58,149 bases of DNA from RGIG4140 sp045655105 (GCA_045655105.1 JAZOOQ010000014.1:1-58149); one strand, 5' to 3'; positions 17,756 to 27,210 are shown, counted from the first letter of the stretch. Notes: generated from the letters alone by a model not told the origin. Numbers and translations: made by a program.

Positions 17756-18577
17756 ATGTATTCAGGTGTTCCTTTTCCTGAAATTGATCCAGTAATTTTT
17801 CAGATAGGATTTTTTTCTTTAAGATGGTATTCTTTAGCCTATATCGTTGGGATTATTGGTGCCTGGTTTATGGCCAGAAAAATGTCAATTAAAAAGAAAA
17901 GCGTGTTTACGGTTTTAAAAATAGATGATTTTTTGGTATGGGCAACTGTTGGTATTATTTTAGGTGGGCGCTTAGGATATGTTTTATTTTATAATGCTTC
18001 ATATTATTTAGAGTTTCCTCTTAAAATTTTTGCCTTATGGCAAGGAGGAATGTCTTTTCATGGAGGCTTATTGGGGGTTATCATTGCTTCATGCATCTTT
18101 GCTAAAAAAAGAAAAATCCCTCTTTTAGAAATGTCTGATATTTTAGTTTGTGTTGCGCCTTTTGGCTTGTTTTTAGGGCGATTAGCCAATTTTTCAAATG
18201 GGGAACTGTTCGGAAGAGTGACGCATTCTGTTCCATGGGCAATTATTTTCCCTGATGGAGGCCCAGAACCAAGGCATCCAAGTCAATTGTATGAAGCGGC
18301 ATTAGAGGGTGTTGTTTTATTTTTAATTTTAAATTCCATTTTTTGGTTTTCAAAAAGATTACAAGAACGTCAAGGTTTTTTAACGGGATTATTTTTCTTG
18401 TTATATGGAATATTTCGCTTTTTGCTTGAATATACGCGCGAACCTGATGGTCATTTAGGTTTTATTTGGCAAGATTTATCTATGGGCCAAATTTTGAGTA
18501 TCCCAATGGTTTTATTTGGTGTTTATTTGATTAAAAAGAGTTCTTTTAAAAATAAATTGAAAAAAATTGATATATAA
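17756..18577 (+). CDS. lgt: Prolipoprotein diacylglyceryl transferase
   Basis: Lgt transfers diacylglycerol from phosphatidylglycerol to the lipobox cysteine of prolipoproteins at the inner membrane. The 273-residue protein has about seven membrane helices and the signature GRLANFSNGELFGR (near residue 142), GGRLGYVLFYN, the essential-His region GGMSFHGGLLG, and HPSQLYEAALEG. Four or more lipoproteins in this window would be its substrates. GAGGGG lies 9 bases upstream of the ATG. pgeF follows after 20 bases. Confidence 0.96.
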   Translation: MYSGVPFPEIDPVIFQIGFFSLRWYSLAYIVGIIGAWFMARKMSIKKKSVFTVLKIDDFLVWATVGIILGGRLGYVLFYNASYYLEFPLKIFALWQGGMSFHGGLLGVIIASCIFAKKRKIPLLEMSDILVCVAPFGLFLGRLANFSNGELFGRVTHSVPWAIIFPDGGPEPRHPSQLYEAALEGVVLFLILNSIFWFSKRLQERQGFLTGLFFLLYGIFRFLLEYTREPDGHLGFIWQDLSMGQILSIPMVLFGVYLIKKSSFKNKLKKIDI

Positions 18578-18597
18578 CATAGGAAGGCGAGAATCAG

Positions 18598-19224
18598 ATG
18601 GAAACAGTTCCTTGTCTAGAAAGTGAATTTATTTTTCATGGATTTTATAATGCAAAAGAAAGTGAAAAACTGGAAAATATTATTTTAATGAACCAAGTTC
18701 ATTCAGCAGATGTTTTGGTTATAAGTGAGCCTCTTTCTAAAGCCCCTCAAGTAGATGCATTAGTAACAAAAACATCAGGTTTGGCATTAGCTGTAAAAAC
18801 AGCTGATTGTGCGCCTGTTTTACTTTGTGATAAAAAAAATAAAGTAGTTGGTGCTGTTCATGCTGGTTGGAAAGGCGCTTTTCAAGGCGTTATTGAAAAC
18901 ACTCTTTTAAAGATGATAGAAATAGGCGCAGATATTTCTTGTATTCAAGCTGGAATAGGACCTCATATTCAAAAAGAAAGTTTTGAAGCTGATGAAAAAA
19001 TGAAATCTCTTTTTCCGGTTACGGAACATCATTTTTTTGAAAACAAAGAAGATGGAAGATATCATTTTGATTTTCATGGATATGTTCTTTATCGTTTAAA
19101 AAGAGCAGGAATTAAACAGATTGACTCTGTTTTGATTGATACATATCAAGATGATGCCTATTTAAGTTATAGACGTGATCCTAAAAATCCTGCAAGGCAA
19201 TTTTCCGTTATTGAATTAAAATAA
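18598..19224 (+). CDS. pgeF: Purine nucleoside phosphorylase-like multicopper-fold enzyme (YfiH/PgeF)
   Basis: The YfiH family was first called laccase and is now known for purine nucleoside phosphorylase/adenosine deaminase activity and for editing peptidoglycan precursors. The 208-residue protein contains NQVHSADV, TADCAPVLL, HAGWKGAFQG and GIGPHI, which carry the His-Cys-His zinc site. It is about 30 residues shorter than E. coli YfiH, all lost at the N-terminus, while the catalytic motifs are intact. AGGAAGG precedes the ATG. It follows lgt and its stop is 4 bases from the stop of the convergent M48 gene. Confidence 0.9.
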   Translation: METVPCLESEFIFHGFYNAKESEKLENIILMNQVHSADVLVISEPLSKAPQVDALVTKTSGLALAVKTADCAPVLLCDKKNKVVGAVHAGWKGAFQGVIENTLLKMIEIGADISCIQAGIGPHIQKESFEADEKMKSLFPVTEHHFFENKEDGRYHFDFHGYVLYRLKRAGIKQIDSVLIDTYQDDAYLSYRRDPKNPARQFSVIELK

Positions 19225-19228
19225 TTTT

Positions 19229-20527
19229 TTATTTTTTTGGTGATAACTCTAAAATATCTTGTGCCTTATGATATTGGGGTGTGTCTTTTTTTAACCCCTT
19301 TAGAGCTTTTTGTGCTGATTTTTCAGCATTTTTATAATCACCTTGAGTGCGATATAACTCAGCCATAGCGTAATCACGCAAGGCGATTTGATTTGTTCTA
19401 TCATAAGCTGTTGCTAATAATTGCCAAACAAAAGGGATATCCTGTTCTGTTAATAAGATTTTTTCAAGTTCTTTTTGTGCTTGAATAGCATTTTGCTGAT
19501 TTTCATTTTGAAGAAGGGCTTGAGCTAAAGAAAGGCGAATGAGCGGTGCCTGTTGAATATATTTTAAAGCTTCTTTATAATAATGAATAGATTCATCAAT
19601 TTTTCCTGTTTCAAGTAAAAACTGAGCTTTTAATTCATAAAAATAAGGAAAATTAGGTTTAGATTTGATAAGTGTATCCAAGGTATCCAAACTTTTTGTT
19701 AACTCTCTATTTCTATAATAAGCAATCGCCTTTGCATAAAGGGCTTGTATTGTATTTTGATTTCGATAAATATCAAAAACACGTTGTGGAGGATATAAAA
19801 AACCAATTAGTTTAGATTTAATGAGCTCAAAACGGATATCTTGATTTAAGGGAAGGGGGTTTTGTGTAAAACGTTCAAGAGCTGCCATTCTTTCTTGAGA
19901 AAGTGGATGGGTGCGTAAATAACTGAATTCATTTTCTGGTGTTAATCGATCTTCAATGCGAATTAATTTCATTGTGTTTAAAAAGCCAGCCATTGAATAG
20001 TTTGTTTTTTCCATAATATCAACGGCAATTCGGTCAGCGGCACTTTCATCTGTTTGTCTAAACGAAGTGTAAAGTGCTTCTGCCGACGTGTTCCCGCCCA
20101 TCATAACGGCAATGCCTGCATCTGGACGACCAGCAACAGCAACAAGACCTCCTAAAATAGTGGAGATTAACGCTGTTGTTTGTGATTTTTTATAAGCTTC
20201 AATGCTCCGTAAAATATGACCACCTTTAATGTGCCCTGTTTCATGAGCTAAAACAAAAATTAAATCATCAATATTTTTTGCTTGAGTAAGAAGTCCAGTG
20301 TGAACAAAGATAGTATGGCCACCAACAACAAAGGCATTTAAACTTTGATCATTTACTATTACAACACTTGCTTTTTGAGAGGGTAATCCTGCAACTTTAA
20401 ATATTTTTTGTATATAACTGGTTAAAACGCCTTCTATTTCTGTGTCTCTAATAAGGGAAAGAGATTGCGCTGGCGCATTGAATGAAAAAAAGAAGAGTAA
20501 AAAGAAAATAAGAGTTTTGAATTTCAT
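19229..20527 (-). CDS. Periplasmic M48 metalloprotease with TPR repeats (BepA-like)
   Basis: The 432-residue protein has a Sec signal (residues 1-21), the zinc motif HETGH (His95, Glu96, His99) and the third ligand in ESAADRIAVDIM about 65 residues later, as in family M48. Residues about 255-430 hold helical TPR repeats (for example YFYELKAQFLLETGKIDESI and YKNAEKSAQKALKGL). This combination matches BepA/YfgC, which in E. coli degrades or matures outer-membrane assembly substrates such as LptD. AAAGGT precedes the ATG. It is divergent from the MCE genes. Confidence 0.92.
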   Translation of the reverse strand: MKFKTLIFFLLFFFSFNAPAQSLSLIRDTEIEGVLTSYIQKIFKVAGLPSQKASVVIVNDQSLNAFVVGGHTIFVHTGLLTQAKNIDDLIFVLAHETGHIKGGHILRSIEAYKKSQTTALISTILGGLVAVAGRPDAGIAVMMGGNTSAEALYTSFRQTDESAADRIAVDIMEKTNYSMAGFLNTMKLIRIEDRLTPENEFSYLRTHPLSQERMAALERFTQNPLPLNQDIRFELIKSKLIGFLYPPQRVFDIYRNQNTIQALYAKAIAYYRNRELTKSLDTLDTLIKSKPNFPYFYELKAQFLLETGKIDESIHYYKEALKYIQQAPLIRLSLAQALLQNENQQNAIQAQKELEKILLTEQDIPFVWQLLATAYDRTNQIALRDYAMAELYRTQGDYKNAEKSAQKALKGLKKDTPQYHKAQDILELSPKK

Positions 20528-20550
20528 TTTAATTACCTTTTGTTTTAATT

Positions 20551-20579
20551 ATTTTAAGATAATTAAATAAAATCGTCAA
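20551..20579 (-). promoter_or_regulatory. Promoter of the M48 protease gene
   Basis: On the minus strand TTGACG, 17 bases, TAAAAT, about 25 bases before the start codon. Confidence 0.65.
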
Positions 20580-20610
20580 TGGGTTTGTTGAAATGAAAAA
20601 AAAAGAGCGC

Positions 20611-20641
20611 TTGACAAAGAATATAAATTTGTGTCTAAATA
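20611..20641 (+). promoter_or_regulatory. Promoter of the MCE gene cluster
   Basis: A perfect TTGACA is followed after 18 or 19 bases by CTAAAT/TAAATA. The start codon of the first MCE gene lies about 22 bases further on. Confidence 0.55.
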
Positions 20642-20662
20642 TACCTATTTAGAGGTAAAAAA

Positions 20663-21190
20663 ATGAAATCAGAAAATAAAGAAATTATCGCGGGACTTCT
20701 GCTATTTATCCTTTTAGTTGTAAGTTTGTTATTTGTTCATGCACGCTCTGTTTTGGATAAAAAAGGAACAGATTTTGTTTTGTATGCGCCGTTTAATCAG
20801 TCTGATGGGCTTATGATTGGAGCTGATGTTCGTATGGGCGGAATTAAGGTTGGTCGAGTAGTTGATCAATCGTTGAATAATAATTATCAAGTTCTGGTTA
20901 AAATGGAATTCTTTAAATCAATGACAATCCCTGTTGATTCTTCTGTTATTATTGAAACAGATGGATTATTAGGAGCAAAACATATTGAAATTGTTCCAGG
21001 TGCTGATGAAGAGCTTTGTGTTTCTGGTGGTGAGCTTGAGTATACTCAAGATGCATTAATTTTGAGCGAATTAATGGATAAAGTGAATGCATATATGCGT
21101 GAAAAGAAAAAGAAAGAAGAGGTTGTTGCGGAAACAACAAGTTCAATTGCTGATGTTGAAATTGAAGAAAAAGAGGAGCAAGCAGAATGA
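20663..21190 (+). CDS. MCE-domain (MlaD-like) lipid-transport protein, divergent copy
   Basis: The 175-residue protein has one N-terminal membrane helix (about residues 9-27) and one MCE domain (about 35-125) with the GADVRMGGIKVGRV core, then GLLGAKHIEIVPG. MlaD-type proteins form hexameric rings in the periplasm that carry phospholipids between membranes with an ABC transporter. Unlike the next gene it ends in a highly charged coiled-coil-like tail of about 40 residues (KKKKEE, EIEEKEEQAE). The ATG overlaps no other gene, but its stop overlaps the next start in ATGA. The transporter genes mlaE and mlaF are not in the window. Confidence 0.85.
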   Translation: MKSENKEIIAGLLLFILLVVSLLFVHARSVLDKKGTDFVLYAPFNQSDGLMIGADVRMGGIKVGRVVDQSLNNNYQVLVKMEFFKSMTIPVDSSVIIETDGLLGAKHIEIVPGADEELCVSGGELEYTQDALILSELMDKVNAYMREKKKKEEVVAETTSSIADVEIEEKEEQAE

Positions 21191-21630
21191 AGAAAAATCC
21201 AGTTGAAACGATTTTAGGTTTTTGTGTGTTAATTTTTGCAGGAGTTTTTCTCTTTTTTGCCGGATCAAGAGTTGATACTAAAGCTGTTGAAGGTTATAAG
21301 GTTCATGCAAACTTTTTGAAAATAGGTGGATTAGAAGTTGGATCAGATGTTCGTATTGCAGGTATTAAAGTGGGCTCAGTGCTGTCAACAACTTTAAATC
21401 CAGAGGATTATACGGCTGATGTTGTGTTAAGTATTGATCATTCTGTTTCTTTACCTGATGATACATTGGCTGCCGTTTCTGATGTGGGTGTTATGGGTGG
21501 CAAATATGTTTCTTTAACACCAGGGAAAAGCAAAGTTTTATTGCGTGATCAAGGAAGAATTTCTCAAACAAAAGATTATAAGTCTTTAGAAGATAGTGTT
21601 TCAGAGTTCATTTTTCTTTCAACAAATTAA
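21187..21630 (+). CDS. mlaD: Outer-membrane lipid asymmetry protein MlaD
   Basis: At 147 residues this is the standard alphaproteobacterial MlaD: membrane helix at about residues 8-26, MCE domain with VGSDVRIAGIKVGSV, then VMGGKYVSLTPG, and the short C-terminal segment LEDSVSEFIF that lines the ring pore. It should bind phospholipid between the MlaFEB transporter and the outer membrane. It is the second of two adjacent MCE genes, overlapping the first by 4 bases. The DUF2155 gene follows after 11 bases, a usual neighbour in this class. Confidence 0.88.
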   Translation: MKKNPVETILGFCVLIFAGVFLFFAGSRVDTKAVEGYKVHANFLKIGGLEVGSDVRIAGIKVGSVLSTTLNPEDYTADVVLSIDHSVSLPDDTLAAVSDVGVMGGKYVSLTPGKSKVLLRDQGRISQTKDYKSLEDSVSEFIFLSTN

Positions 21631-21641
21631 AGGTGAGTTAA

Positions 21642-22109
21642 ATGAAAAAAGTTTTTCTTTTTAGTGCATTGCTTTTTTGCTCATCAGCTTTTGCTGATGA
21701 TATTTCAACCAAAACCATGATGATTCGAGGGGTTGATAAAGTGACGGGTCATGTTTCAACGGTGAAGGCAGTTGTGCATGAGCCGCTAGAGTTTGGTTCA
21801 TTAATGATTGTTCCTGAAAGATGCTTAACAAAACCTCCAGAAGAAACACCTGAAAATGCTGCCTTTTTTAGAATTTTTGAAAAAGATGCAGATGGTGTTC
21901 AGCAAACAGTTTTTAATGGGTGGATGTTTTCTTCAAATCCAGCTTTATCTGCCATGGAACACCCAAGATATGATATTTGGGTTTTATATTGTATCAATGA
22001 TGATTTGAATTCTAAAATTGTTTCTCCAGAAAAGATTTCGAAGGAAGATGATTTAAATTTAGTGGCAGAAGATGATAATCCAGCGCTTAGTGAAGAGCCT
22101 GAAGATTGA
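21642..22109 (+). CDS. DUF2155 family exported protein
   Basis: The 155-residue product has a Sec signal (cleavage near SAFA, residue 18) and the DUF2155 core found in alphaproteobacteria: KVTGHVSTVKAVV, FGSLMIVPERC, TPENAAFFRI, FNGWMFSSNPALSAMEHPRYDIWVLYC. The two cysteines in ERC and LYC may pair. An acidic tail of about 30 residues follows. The function of DUF2155 is unknown; repeated linkage with mlaD suggests envelope lipid work. GGTGAG precedes the ATG weakly. Confidence 0.88.
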   Translation: MKKVFLFSALLFCSSAFADDISTKTMMIRGVDKVTGHVSTVKAVVHEPLEFGSLMIVPERCLTKPPEETPENAAFFRIFEKDADGVQQTVFNGWMFSSNPALSAMEHPRYDIWVLYCINDDLNSKIVSPEKISKEDDLNLVAEDDNPALSEEPED

Positions 22110-22147
22110 TTTTTTGATAAAAAAAAGAATTAAATTTAAAAAAAGTA

Positions 22148-22176
22148 TTGATTTTTCTTTTTATATCGTGTATAAA
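22148..22176 (+). promoter_or_regulatory. Promoter of rpmE
   Basis: TTGATT, 17 bases, TATAAA, 30 bases before the start codon. Confidence 0.7.
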
Positions 22177-22206
22177 ATAGACCTCAATGAATCTATGGAG
22201 TTAAAA

Positions 22207-22428
22207 ATGAAAAAAGATATTCATCCGGATTACCACGAAATTACAGTTGTTATGACAGATGGCACTGAATTTAAAACACGCTCAACATTGGGCAAAGAAG
22301 GTGCTGTTGTTCGTTTAGATATTGATCCGTTATCACATCCGGCTTGGACAGGTGTCTACCGCATGATTGATACTGGTGGTCAATTAGCGAAATTTAACAA
22401 AAAATTTGCTGGTTTCAAAGCATCATAA
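22207..22428 (+). CDS. rpmE: 50S ribosomal protein L31
   Basis: The 73-residue protein begins MKKDIHPDYHEITVVMTDG and contains TRSTLGKEG and DIDPLSHPAWTG, the alphaproteobacterial L31 sequence. It lacks the zinc CxxC of the C-plus form. The ATG at 22207 is chosen because GGAG lies 6 bases upstream and it yields the family N-terminus; earlier in-frame starts would overlap the DUF2155 gene and the promoter. It has its own promoter and terminator. Confidence 0.95.
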   Translation: MKKDIHPDYHEITVVMTDGTEFKTRSTLGKEGAVVRLDIDPLSHPAWTGVYRMIDTGGQLAKFNKKFAGFKAS

Positions 22429-22463
22429 TCTTTTAACTATTATTTTAGTAAGGGATTTTAAAG

Positions 22464-22493
22464 AAGAGGCATTGTTTACAGTGTCTTTTTTTT
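22464..22493 (+). terminator. Weak intrinsic terminator after rpmE
   Basis: An imperfect stem (AAGA and CATTG paired with CAGTG and TCTT, two bases bulged) is followed by eight T residues. The rest of the gap to 22649 shows nothing I can interpret. Confidence 0.5.
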
Positions 22494-22649
22494 ATTTTAA
22501 ATTATAAAGCATGTTTAAATAAGATATATAAATAAGTTCAGTTTGAATTTTTTTATTTCACTATATTTTTAGGCGAAGGAAGTAAATAGCTTGAAACAAA
22601 CAAAAGAAGGTTATTTCTTTTATTTAATGTTTTTCTCATTTAGAATAAA

Positions 22650-22684
22650 AAAACATCTGCATATTTTAGCTATGCAGATGTTTT
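22650..22684 (-). terminator. Intrinsic terminator of the PpiD-like gene
   Basis: A perfect stem AAAACATCTGCATA with its complement around a 7-base loop, followed on the minus strand by a T-rich tract, 20 bases after the stop codon. Confidence 0.85.
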
Positions 22685-22703
22685 AATAAAACTTTATAAA
22701 AAA

Positions 22704-24608
22704 TTATTCTTGGTTTTTATAAAGAGAAATAATTTGGTTAATCGCTTTTTGATTAACTTTAACATTTAATTTGTTTAAATAATCATTAAATACAGCGTCA
22801 TCTAACATTGATGCATTTGTTTGCTTTTCTGTTGTTTGTATTACTGTTAAATCAATGTTGTTTTGTGTGACATTAGGTTTTTCAATATGATCAATAACCA
22901 AAATCACAGCTCCTTGATTATTTGGTGCTAAAACAAAGGTTGCATTTTGAAGACCTTTATTTTGAGAGAAAATTTGCTTTAAATGTGCTTTAAATAAATT
23001 GTTTTCACTTGTTCTTGTTAATGCAAGAGCTTTTTCATATTTAAAAGAGCCTTCTGTTGTTCTAGCTAATTTTTCAAGATTGGATCCATTTTTCGCTTTT
23101 TGTGTTAAAGATTCAACAACTTTTGTGAAGTTTTCTTTTTGTTTTTCAGCAATAAAAAGATTAATCACATCATTTTTCACTTGAGCAAAAGCTTTAATGC
23201 CAACTGGATCAATTTCAGTGACTTCTCCAATTAAATAACCATTATTATGTTCAATTAATGATGAAATTTCACCTTGTTTTAATGTGAAAATTTCTTGCAT
23301 CAACTCAGATGAAATGAATTCATTTATCTTTCCATCAGTATCTGTTCCTGCAATATCTAATAAGGGTAATTCGCTTGTTTCAAGTGATAAAGCTAAAGCC
23401 GCTTCTTGTAAAGATTTGCCTTCACCTAATAAATCTTCTAATTGACGAGCTACTTCAGTTAATTTATCATATGTTTTATTATTAATCAGAGATTTCTTAA
23501 TTTCTGCTTTAATAATATTTTCATCAGCTTTTACTGCTTCTTTAATATTTTTAATATAAAAAACCTGCCAACCTACATTTGTTTCAATTGGTTGAGTTAT
23601 ATGTCCTTGAGAAATAGAAAAAACAGGTTCTTGCAAAACTTCTGCTAATTGATTTTTTTGAGTCATGCCAAAATAGGTGGCCTCTTTTGTTTGACCAAAG
23701 GCAAGAGCTTTTTCTTCAAAATTTTCTGGATTCAGTTGAGTTAAAGCTGCTTCAGCTTCTTCTTTTGTTTTGAAAAGGATTTGTAAAAGCTCTCTTTCTT
23801 CTGGTTGATCATATTTTGTTTTTTCAAATTCAAAGTTTTTAGCAATTTCTTCATCGCTAATTGGAATGAATTTTTCCATTAAAGCTGGTGTTAATGATAA
23901 TAATCTGATTTTTCGATATTCTGGTTTCATGAAGTTTTCACTGTAAGCTTCATAGTAATCAGTTAATTCTTGATCAGTTGGTTGTTGACTGATAGTCAAA
24001 TCACTTGGTTTTAAAAATAATGCACTGACGTTTCTTGTTTCATTTGAAGATAAGTATGCTAATGTGTTAATTGGAGTAGGGGCATAAGCTAAATCATTTA
24101 ATGTATCTTTTAAATGATTATAGGATAATTCCTCTTTTAATTGATAAGCAAGAGCTGTTTCAGAAAGATTTCTTTGAGATAAAAATGCGTAAAAAATATT
24201 TTTATCAAAGTTTCCAAGAGCATCTTTAAAAATAGGATTGTTTTCAACATATTTTTGAACTGATTCATTTGAAGCAGATAAACCTAAATCTTCTTTGATT
24301 TGATACTTAACTTGTTTATAAATTTCTTCTTGAATAACTTTTTGTAATAAACCAATTTCCAAAGCTTGGGCTGGAGAGATATATTTTCCGCCAATTTGAG
24401 CAGATAAATTTTTGCGTTCTTGGTCAAAAAGTTGAGCAACTTGTTGTGCTGAAACAGAAACCTTTCCAACATTGATGGCTTCATTATTATACATATTTAA
24501 ATTTGTTAAGCCACCAAGCCCCCAAAAGGCCATCATACTGAGCGCTAAGAAACCTAAAATAATTTTTGCGACCCAAGAATTGCCGAGTTTATTAAAAAAA
24601 GTAATCAT
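22704..24608 (-). CDS. PpiD-like membrane-anchored periplasmic chaperone
   Basis: The 634-residue protein begins with a short cytoplasmic end and one membrane helix (about residues 14-35), followed by a SurA-N-type chaperone region (residues about 45-180). A parvulin-like segment lies near residues 240-360, with RELLQILFKTKEEAEAAL and VGWQVFYIKNI, but the rotamase core is weak. PpiD helps newly exported proteins leave SecYEG. Alphaproteobacteria usually place this gene near tpiA/trpE; here it stands alone between rpmE and topA. The ribosome binding site before its ATG is poor. Confidence 0.85.
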   Translation of the reverse strand: MITFFNKLGNSWVAKIILGFLALSMMAFWGLGGLTNLNMYNNEAINVGKVSVSAQQVAQLFDQERKNLSAQIGGKYISPAQALEIGLLQKVIQEEIYKQVKYQIKEDLGLSASNESVQKYVENNPIFKDALGNFDKNIFYAFLSQRNLSETALAYQLKEELSYNHLKDTLNDLAYAPTPINTLAYLSSNETRNVSALFLKPSDLTISQQPTDQELTDYYEAYSENFMKPEYRKIRLLSLTPALMEKFIPISDEEIAKNFEFEKTKYDQPEERELLQILFKTKEEAEAALTQLNPENFEEKALAFGQTKEATYFGMTQKNQLAEVLQEPVFSISQGHITQPIETNVGWQVFYIKNIKEAVKADENIIKAEIKKSLINNKTYDKLTEVARQLEDLLGEGKSLQEAALALSLETSELPLLDIAGTDTDGKINEFISSELMQEIFTLKQGEISSLIEHNNGYLIGEVTEIDPVGIKAFAQVKNDVINLFIAEKQKENFTKVVESLTQKAKNGSNLEKLARTTEGSFKYEKALALTRTSENNLFKAHLKQIFSQNKGLQNATFVLAPNNQGAVILVIDHIEKPNVTQNNIDLTVIQTTEKQTNASMLDDAVFNDYLNKLNVKVNQKAINQIISLYKNQE

Positions 24609-24677
24609 TTTTGTTTTCCCGTTTTCGTTAATAATAAATCAGTTGTTGATAAGGTAATACCAACAATCGTGTTAAAA

Positions 24678-24706
24678 TTTATATAACACTTTTTTTCTTT
24701 TTGCAA
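24678..24706 (-). promoter_or_regulatory. Promoter of the PpiD-like gene
   Basis: On the minus strand TTGCAA, 17 bases, TATAAA, about 70 bases before the start codon. Confidence 0.65.
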
Positions 24707-24726
24707 GCGCTTTATCTTTGGCTTTT

Positions 24727-27210
24727 TTATTTTTGATGCATCTTATCTTGAATAAGAGAAATGGCTTCTTCAAGCGATGGAATACTATCTTTTTGTTTAA
24801 CAGATGCCATGATTTTTTTCCATTTTACATAGGGGCCATATCTGCCAATTTGATAGGTGATTTTATCATCTTGCCATTTGCCGATGTCTTTTGATTTTGA
24901 TTTTTCTTTTGCTTGTGAAAGCAATGCCATTGCACGATCAAAATCAATTGTTAGAATATTATCTTCATTTGTTAAAGATTGATATGTTGTTCCTCTTTTT
25001 ATAAATGGGCCAAATTTTCCAAGTCCAGCTTCAATTGGTTCATGTGTTTCAGGATCATTTCCTAAAATGCGTGGTAAAGCAAGAAGTTGAAGTGCTTTTT
25101 CAATAGTAATTGAATCTGGAGCCATAGATTTAGGCAGGCTTGTGCGTTTAGCTTCTTTTCCATCTCCAAGTTGAACATACCAACCATAAGGTCCTTTTTT
25201 TAAACTTACATCTAGTCCTGCTGCATTTTTCCCTAAAATAGTTGCTTGTTTTTCATCAATAGTTGTTTCAATAATTTTTCCATTTTCATCAACTTCAGGG
25301 GGAGTGATTGATGCAAATTGCTTGGTATATTTGCAATTTGGGTAATTAGAACAACCAATAAATGCACCAAATTTTCCAATATGCAAGGCTAGTTTGCCAT
25401 CTTCACAATCAGGGCATTTTCTTGATTCTTCATTCGGAAAAAGTTGTTTTTCAAGAGTTTTTGAAACTGTTTCTAAAATATCCGTCATTTTGGGTGGAAC
25501 AGCTTGAACGGTTGCAAAAAATGTGCTCCAAAAATCATTTAAAACATTTTTCCATTGTAATGCGCCTTGGGTGATTTCATCTAATTTATTTTCCATTTGT
25601 GCAGTATAATCATATTGCACATAGGTATTAAAATAATTTTCCAAAAAGGCGGTTACAATTTTTCCACGATCTTCTGGCACAAATTTTTTAGCCACTAACT
25701 TAACATAGGCGCGTTCTTGTAAAACAGAAAGAATTGTGGCATAAGTAGATGGTCTTCCAATTCCAAGTTCTTCAAGTTTTTTAACAAGACTTGCTTCTGA
25801 AAAGCGAGGAGGGGCTTCTGTGAAGTGTTGTTCTGTTTGAATGTCTTCAATTTTTAACGGATCGGATTCATTCATCTGTGGTAATATTTTTTCATCATCA
25901 TCTTGATTCTTATCATCCACATCTTCTTTATAAACCTTGATAAATCCAGCAAAAGCAATTGTTTGACCTGTTGCTCTTAATTGGGCAGATTTATCTTCAG
26001 CTATAATATCGATACCAACTTTATCTAAAACAGCGCTTTGCATTTGGCTGGCCACAGTTCTTTTCCAAATAAGTTCATAAAGCTTTCTTTGATCTGGTGT
26101 TAAATGTGAGGCAATTGCTTGTGGAGTTCGCATCACGTTTGTTGGGCGAATAGCTTCATGAGCTTCTTGGGCATTTTTTGAATTGTTTTTGTAAATGCGT
26201 GGTTTTTCTGGGAGATAGTCTTTCCCATATTCTTTTTCGATGAGTTCCCGAATAGCAGTTGTTGCTTCGGTTGAAAGGGCAACACTATCTGTTCTCATAT
26301 AAGTAATCAAACCAACGGTTTCTCCACCGATATCAACCCCTTCATAAAGGTTTTGAGCCAGTTGCATGGTTTTTTTTGCTGAAAAACCTAATTTTCTGGA
26401 GGCTTCTTGTTGAATAGTTGATGTGGTAAAAGCTGGGGCCGGATTTCGTTTTGTTTGTTTTCTTTCAATGTTTGAAACTTTAAATGATGCGTTTTTAACA
26501 ATATTTTCAGCTTCTTGAGCTGTTGTTTGATTGTTTAAATCAAATTTTGTGAGTTTTTCGCCCTTTAAATGAGTTAATTTTGCTGAAAATGTTTCATTTG
26601 ATGGCGTGGATAATAACGTTGTAATTGACCAGTATTCTTGCGGAACAAAGGCCGTTATCTCATCTTCGCGTTCGCAAACTAATCGTAATGCCACAGATTG
26701 AACACGTCCTGCTGATTTAGCTCCAGGCAAAGATCTCCAAAGTAAAGGAGAAATAGAAAAACCAACTAAATAATCAAGAGCCCTTCTTGCTAAATAAGCA
26801 TCAACAAGTTGCATATCAATATCACGAGGGTTTTTGATGGCGTCTAAAATTGCATTTTTTGTAATTTCATGAAAGACAACCCTGTGAATAGGGAGTGTTT
26901 CAGGTAATTTTTTTCGGCGTTTTAATTCTTGAACAACATGCCAAGCAATAGCTTCTCCTTCACGATCAGGGTCGGAAGCCAAATATAATGCATCTGCTTT
27001 TTGCAATGCTTTAATCATTTCACGAACTGTTTTTTCGCCTCGTGATTGAACTTCCCAATCCATAGCAAAATCTTCATTAGGCCTAACAGATCCTGTTTTA
27101 GCAGGAACATCACGAATGTGGCCAAAACTAGCCATTACAAAATAGTCTTTTCCTAAATATTTATTGATCGTTTTTGCTTTTGCTGGAGATTCCACGATAA
27201 CAAGTTTCAT
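24727..27210 (-). CDS. topA: DNA topoisomerase I
   Basis: TopA relaxes negative supercoils by single-strand passage. The 827-residue protein opens with the Toprim domain (VESPAKAKTINKYLG, SDPDREGEAIAWH), has GRVQSVALRLV, and the active-site tyrosine in GLITYMRTDS near residue 311. A C4 zinc finger (CPDCEDGKLALHIG to CSNYPNC) starts near residue 590, followed by three GPYG/GKFGPF repeat units. The start at 27210 shares one base with the dprA stop (TAATG), indicating translational coupling; the in-frame ATG 12 bases earlier lacks a ribosome binding site. Confidence 0.97.
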   Translation of the reverse strand: MKLVIVESPAKAKTINKYLGKDYFVMASFGHIRDVPAKTGSVRPNEDFAMDWEVQSRGEKTVREMIKALQKADALYLASDPDREGEAIAWHVVQELKRRKKLPETLPIHRVVFHEITKNAILDAIKNPRDIDMQLVDAYLARRALDYLVGFSISPLLWRSLPGAKSAGRVQSVALRLVCEREDEITAFVPQEYWSITTLLSTPSNETFSAKLTHLKGEKLTKFDLNNQTTAQEAENIVKNASFKVSNIERKQTKRNPAPAFTTSTIQQEASRKLGFSAKKTMQLAQNLYEGVDIGGETVGLITYMRTDSVALSTEATTAIRELIEKEYGKDYLPEKPRIYKNNSKNAQEAHEAIRPTNVMRTPQAIASHLTPDQRKLYELIWKRTVASQMQSAVLDKVGIDIIAEDKSAQLRATGQTIAFAGFIKVYKEDVDDKNQDDDEKILPQMNESDPLKIEDIQTEQHFTEAPPRFSEASLVKKLEELGIGRPSTYATILSVLQERAYVKLVAKKFVPEDRGKIVTAFLENYFNTYVQYDYTAQMENKLDEITQGALQWKNVLNDFWSTFFATVQAVPPKMTDILETVSKTLEKQLFPNEESRKCPDCEDGKLALHIGKFGAFIGCSNYPNCKYTKQFASITPPEVDENGKIIETTIDEKQATILGKNAAGLDVSLKKGPYGWYVQLGDGKEAKRTSLPKSMAPDSITIEKALQLLALPRILGNDPETHEPIEAGLGKFGPFIKRGTTYQSLTNEDNILTIDFDRAMALLSQAKEKSKSKDIGKWQDDKITYQIGRYGPYVKWKKIMASVKQKDSIPSLEEAISLIQDKMHQK

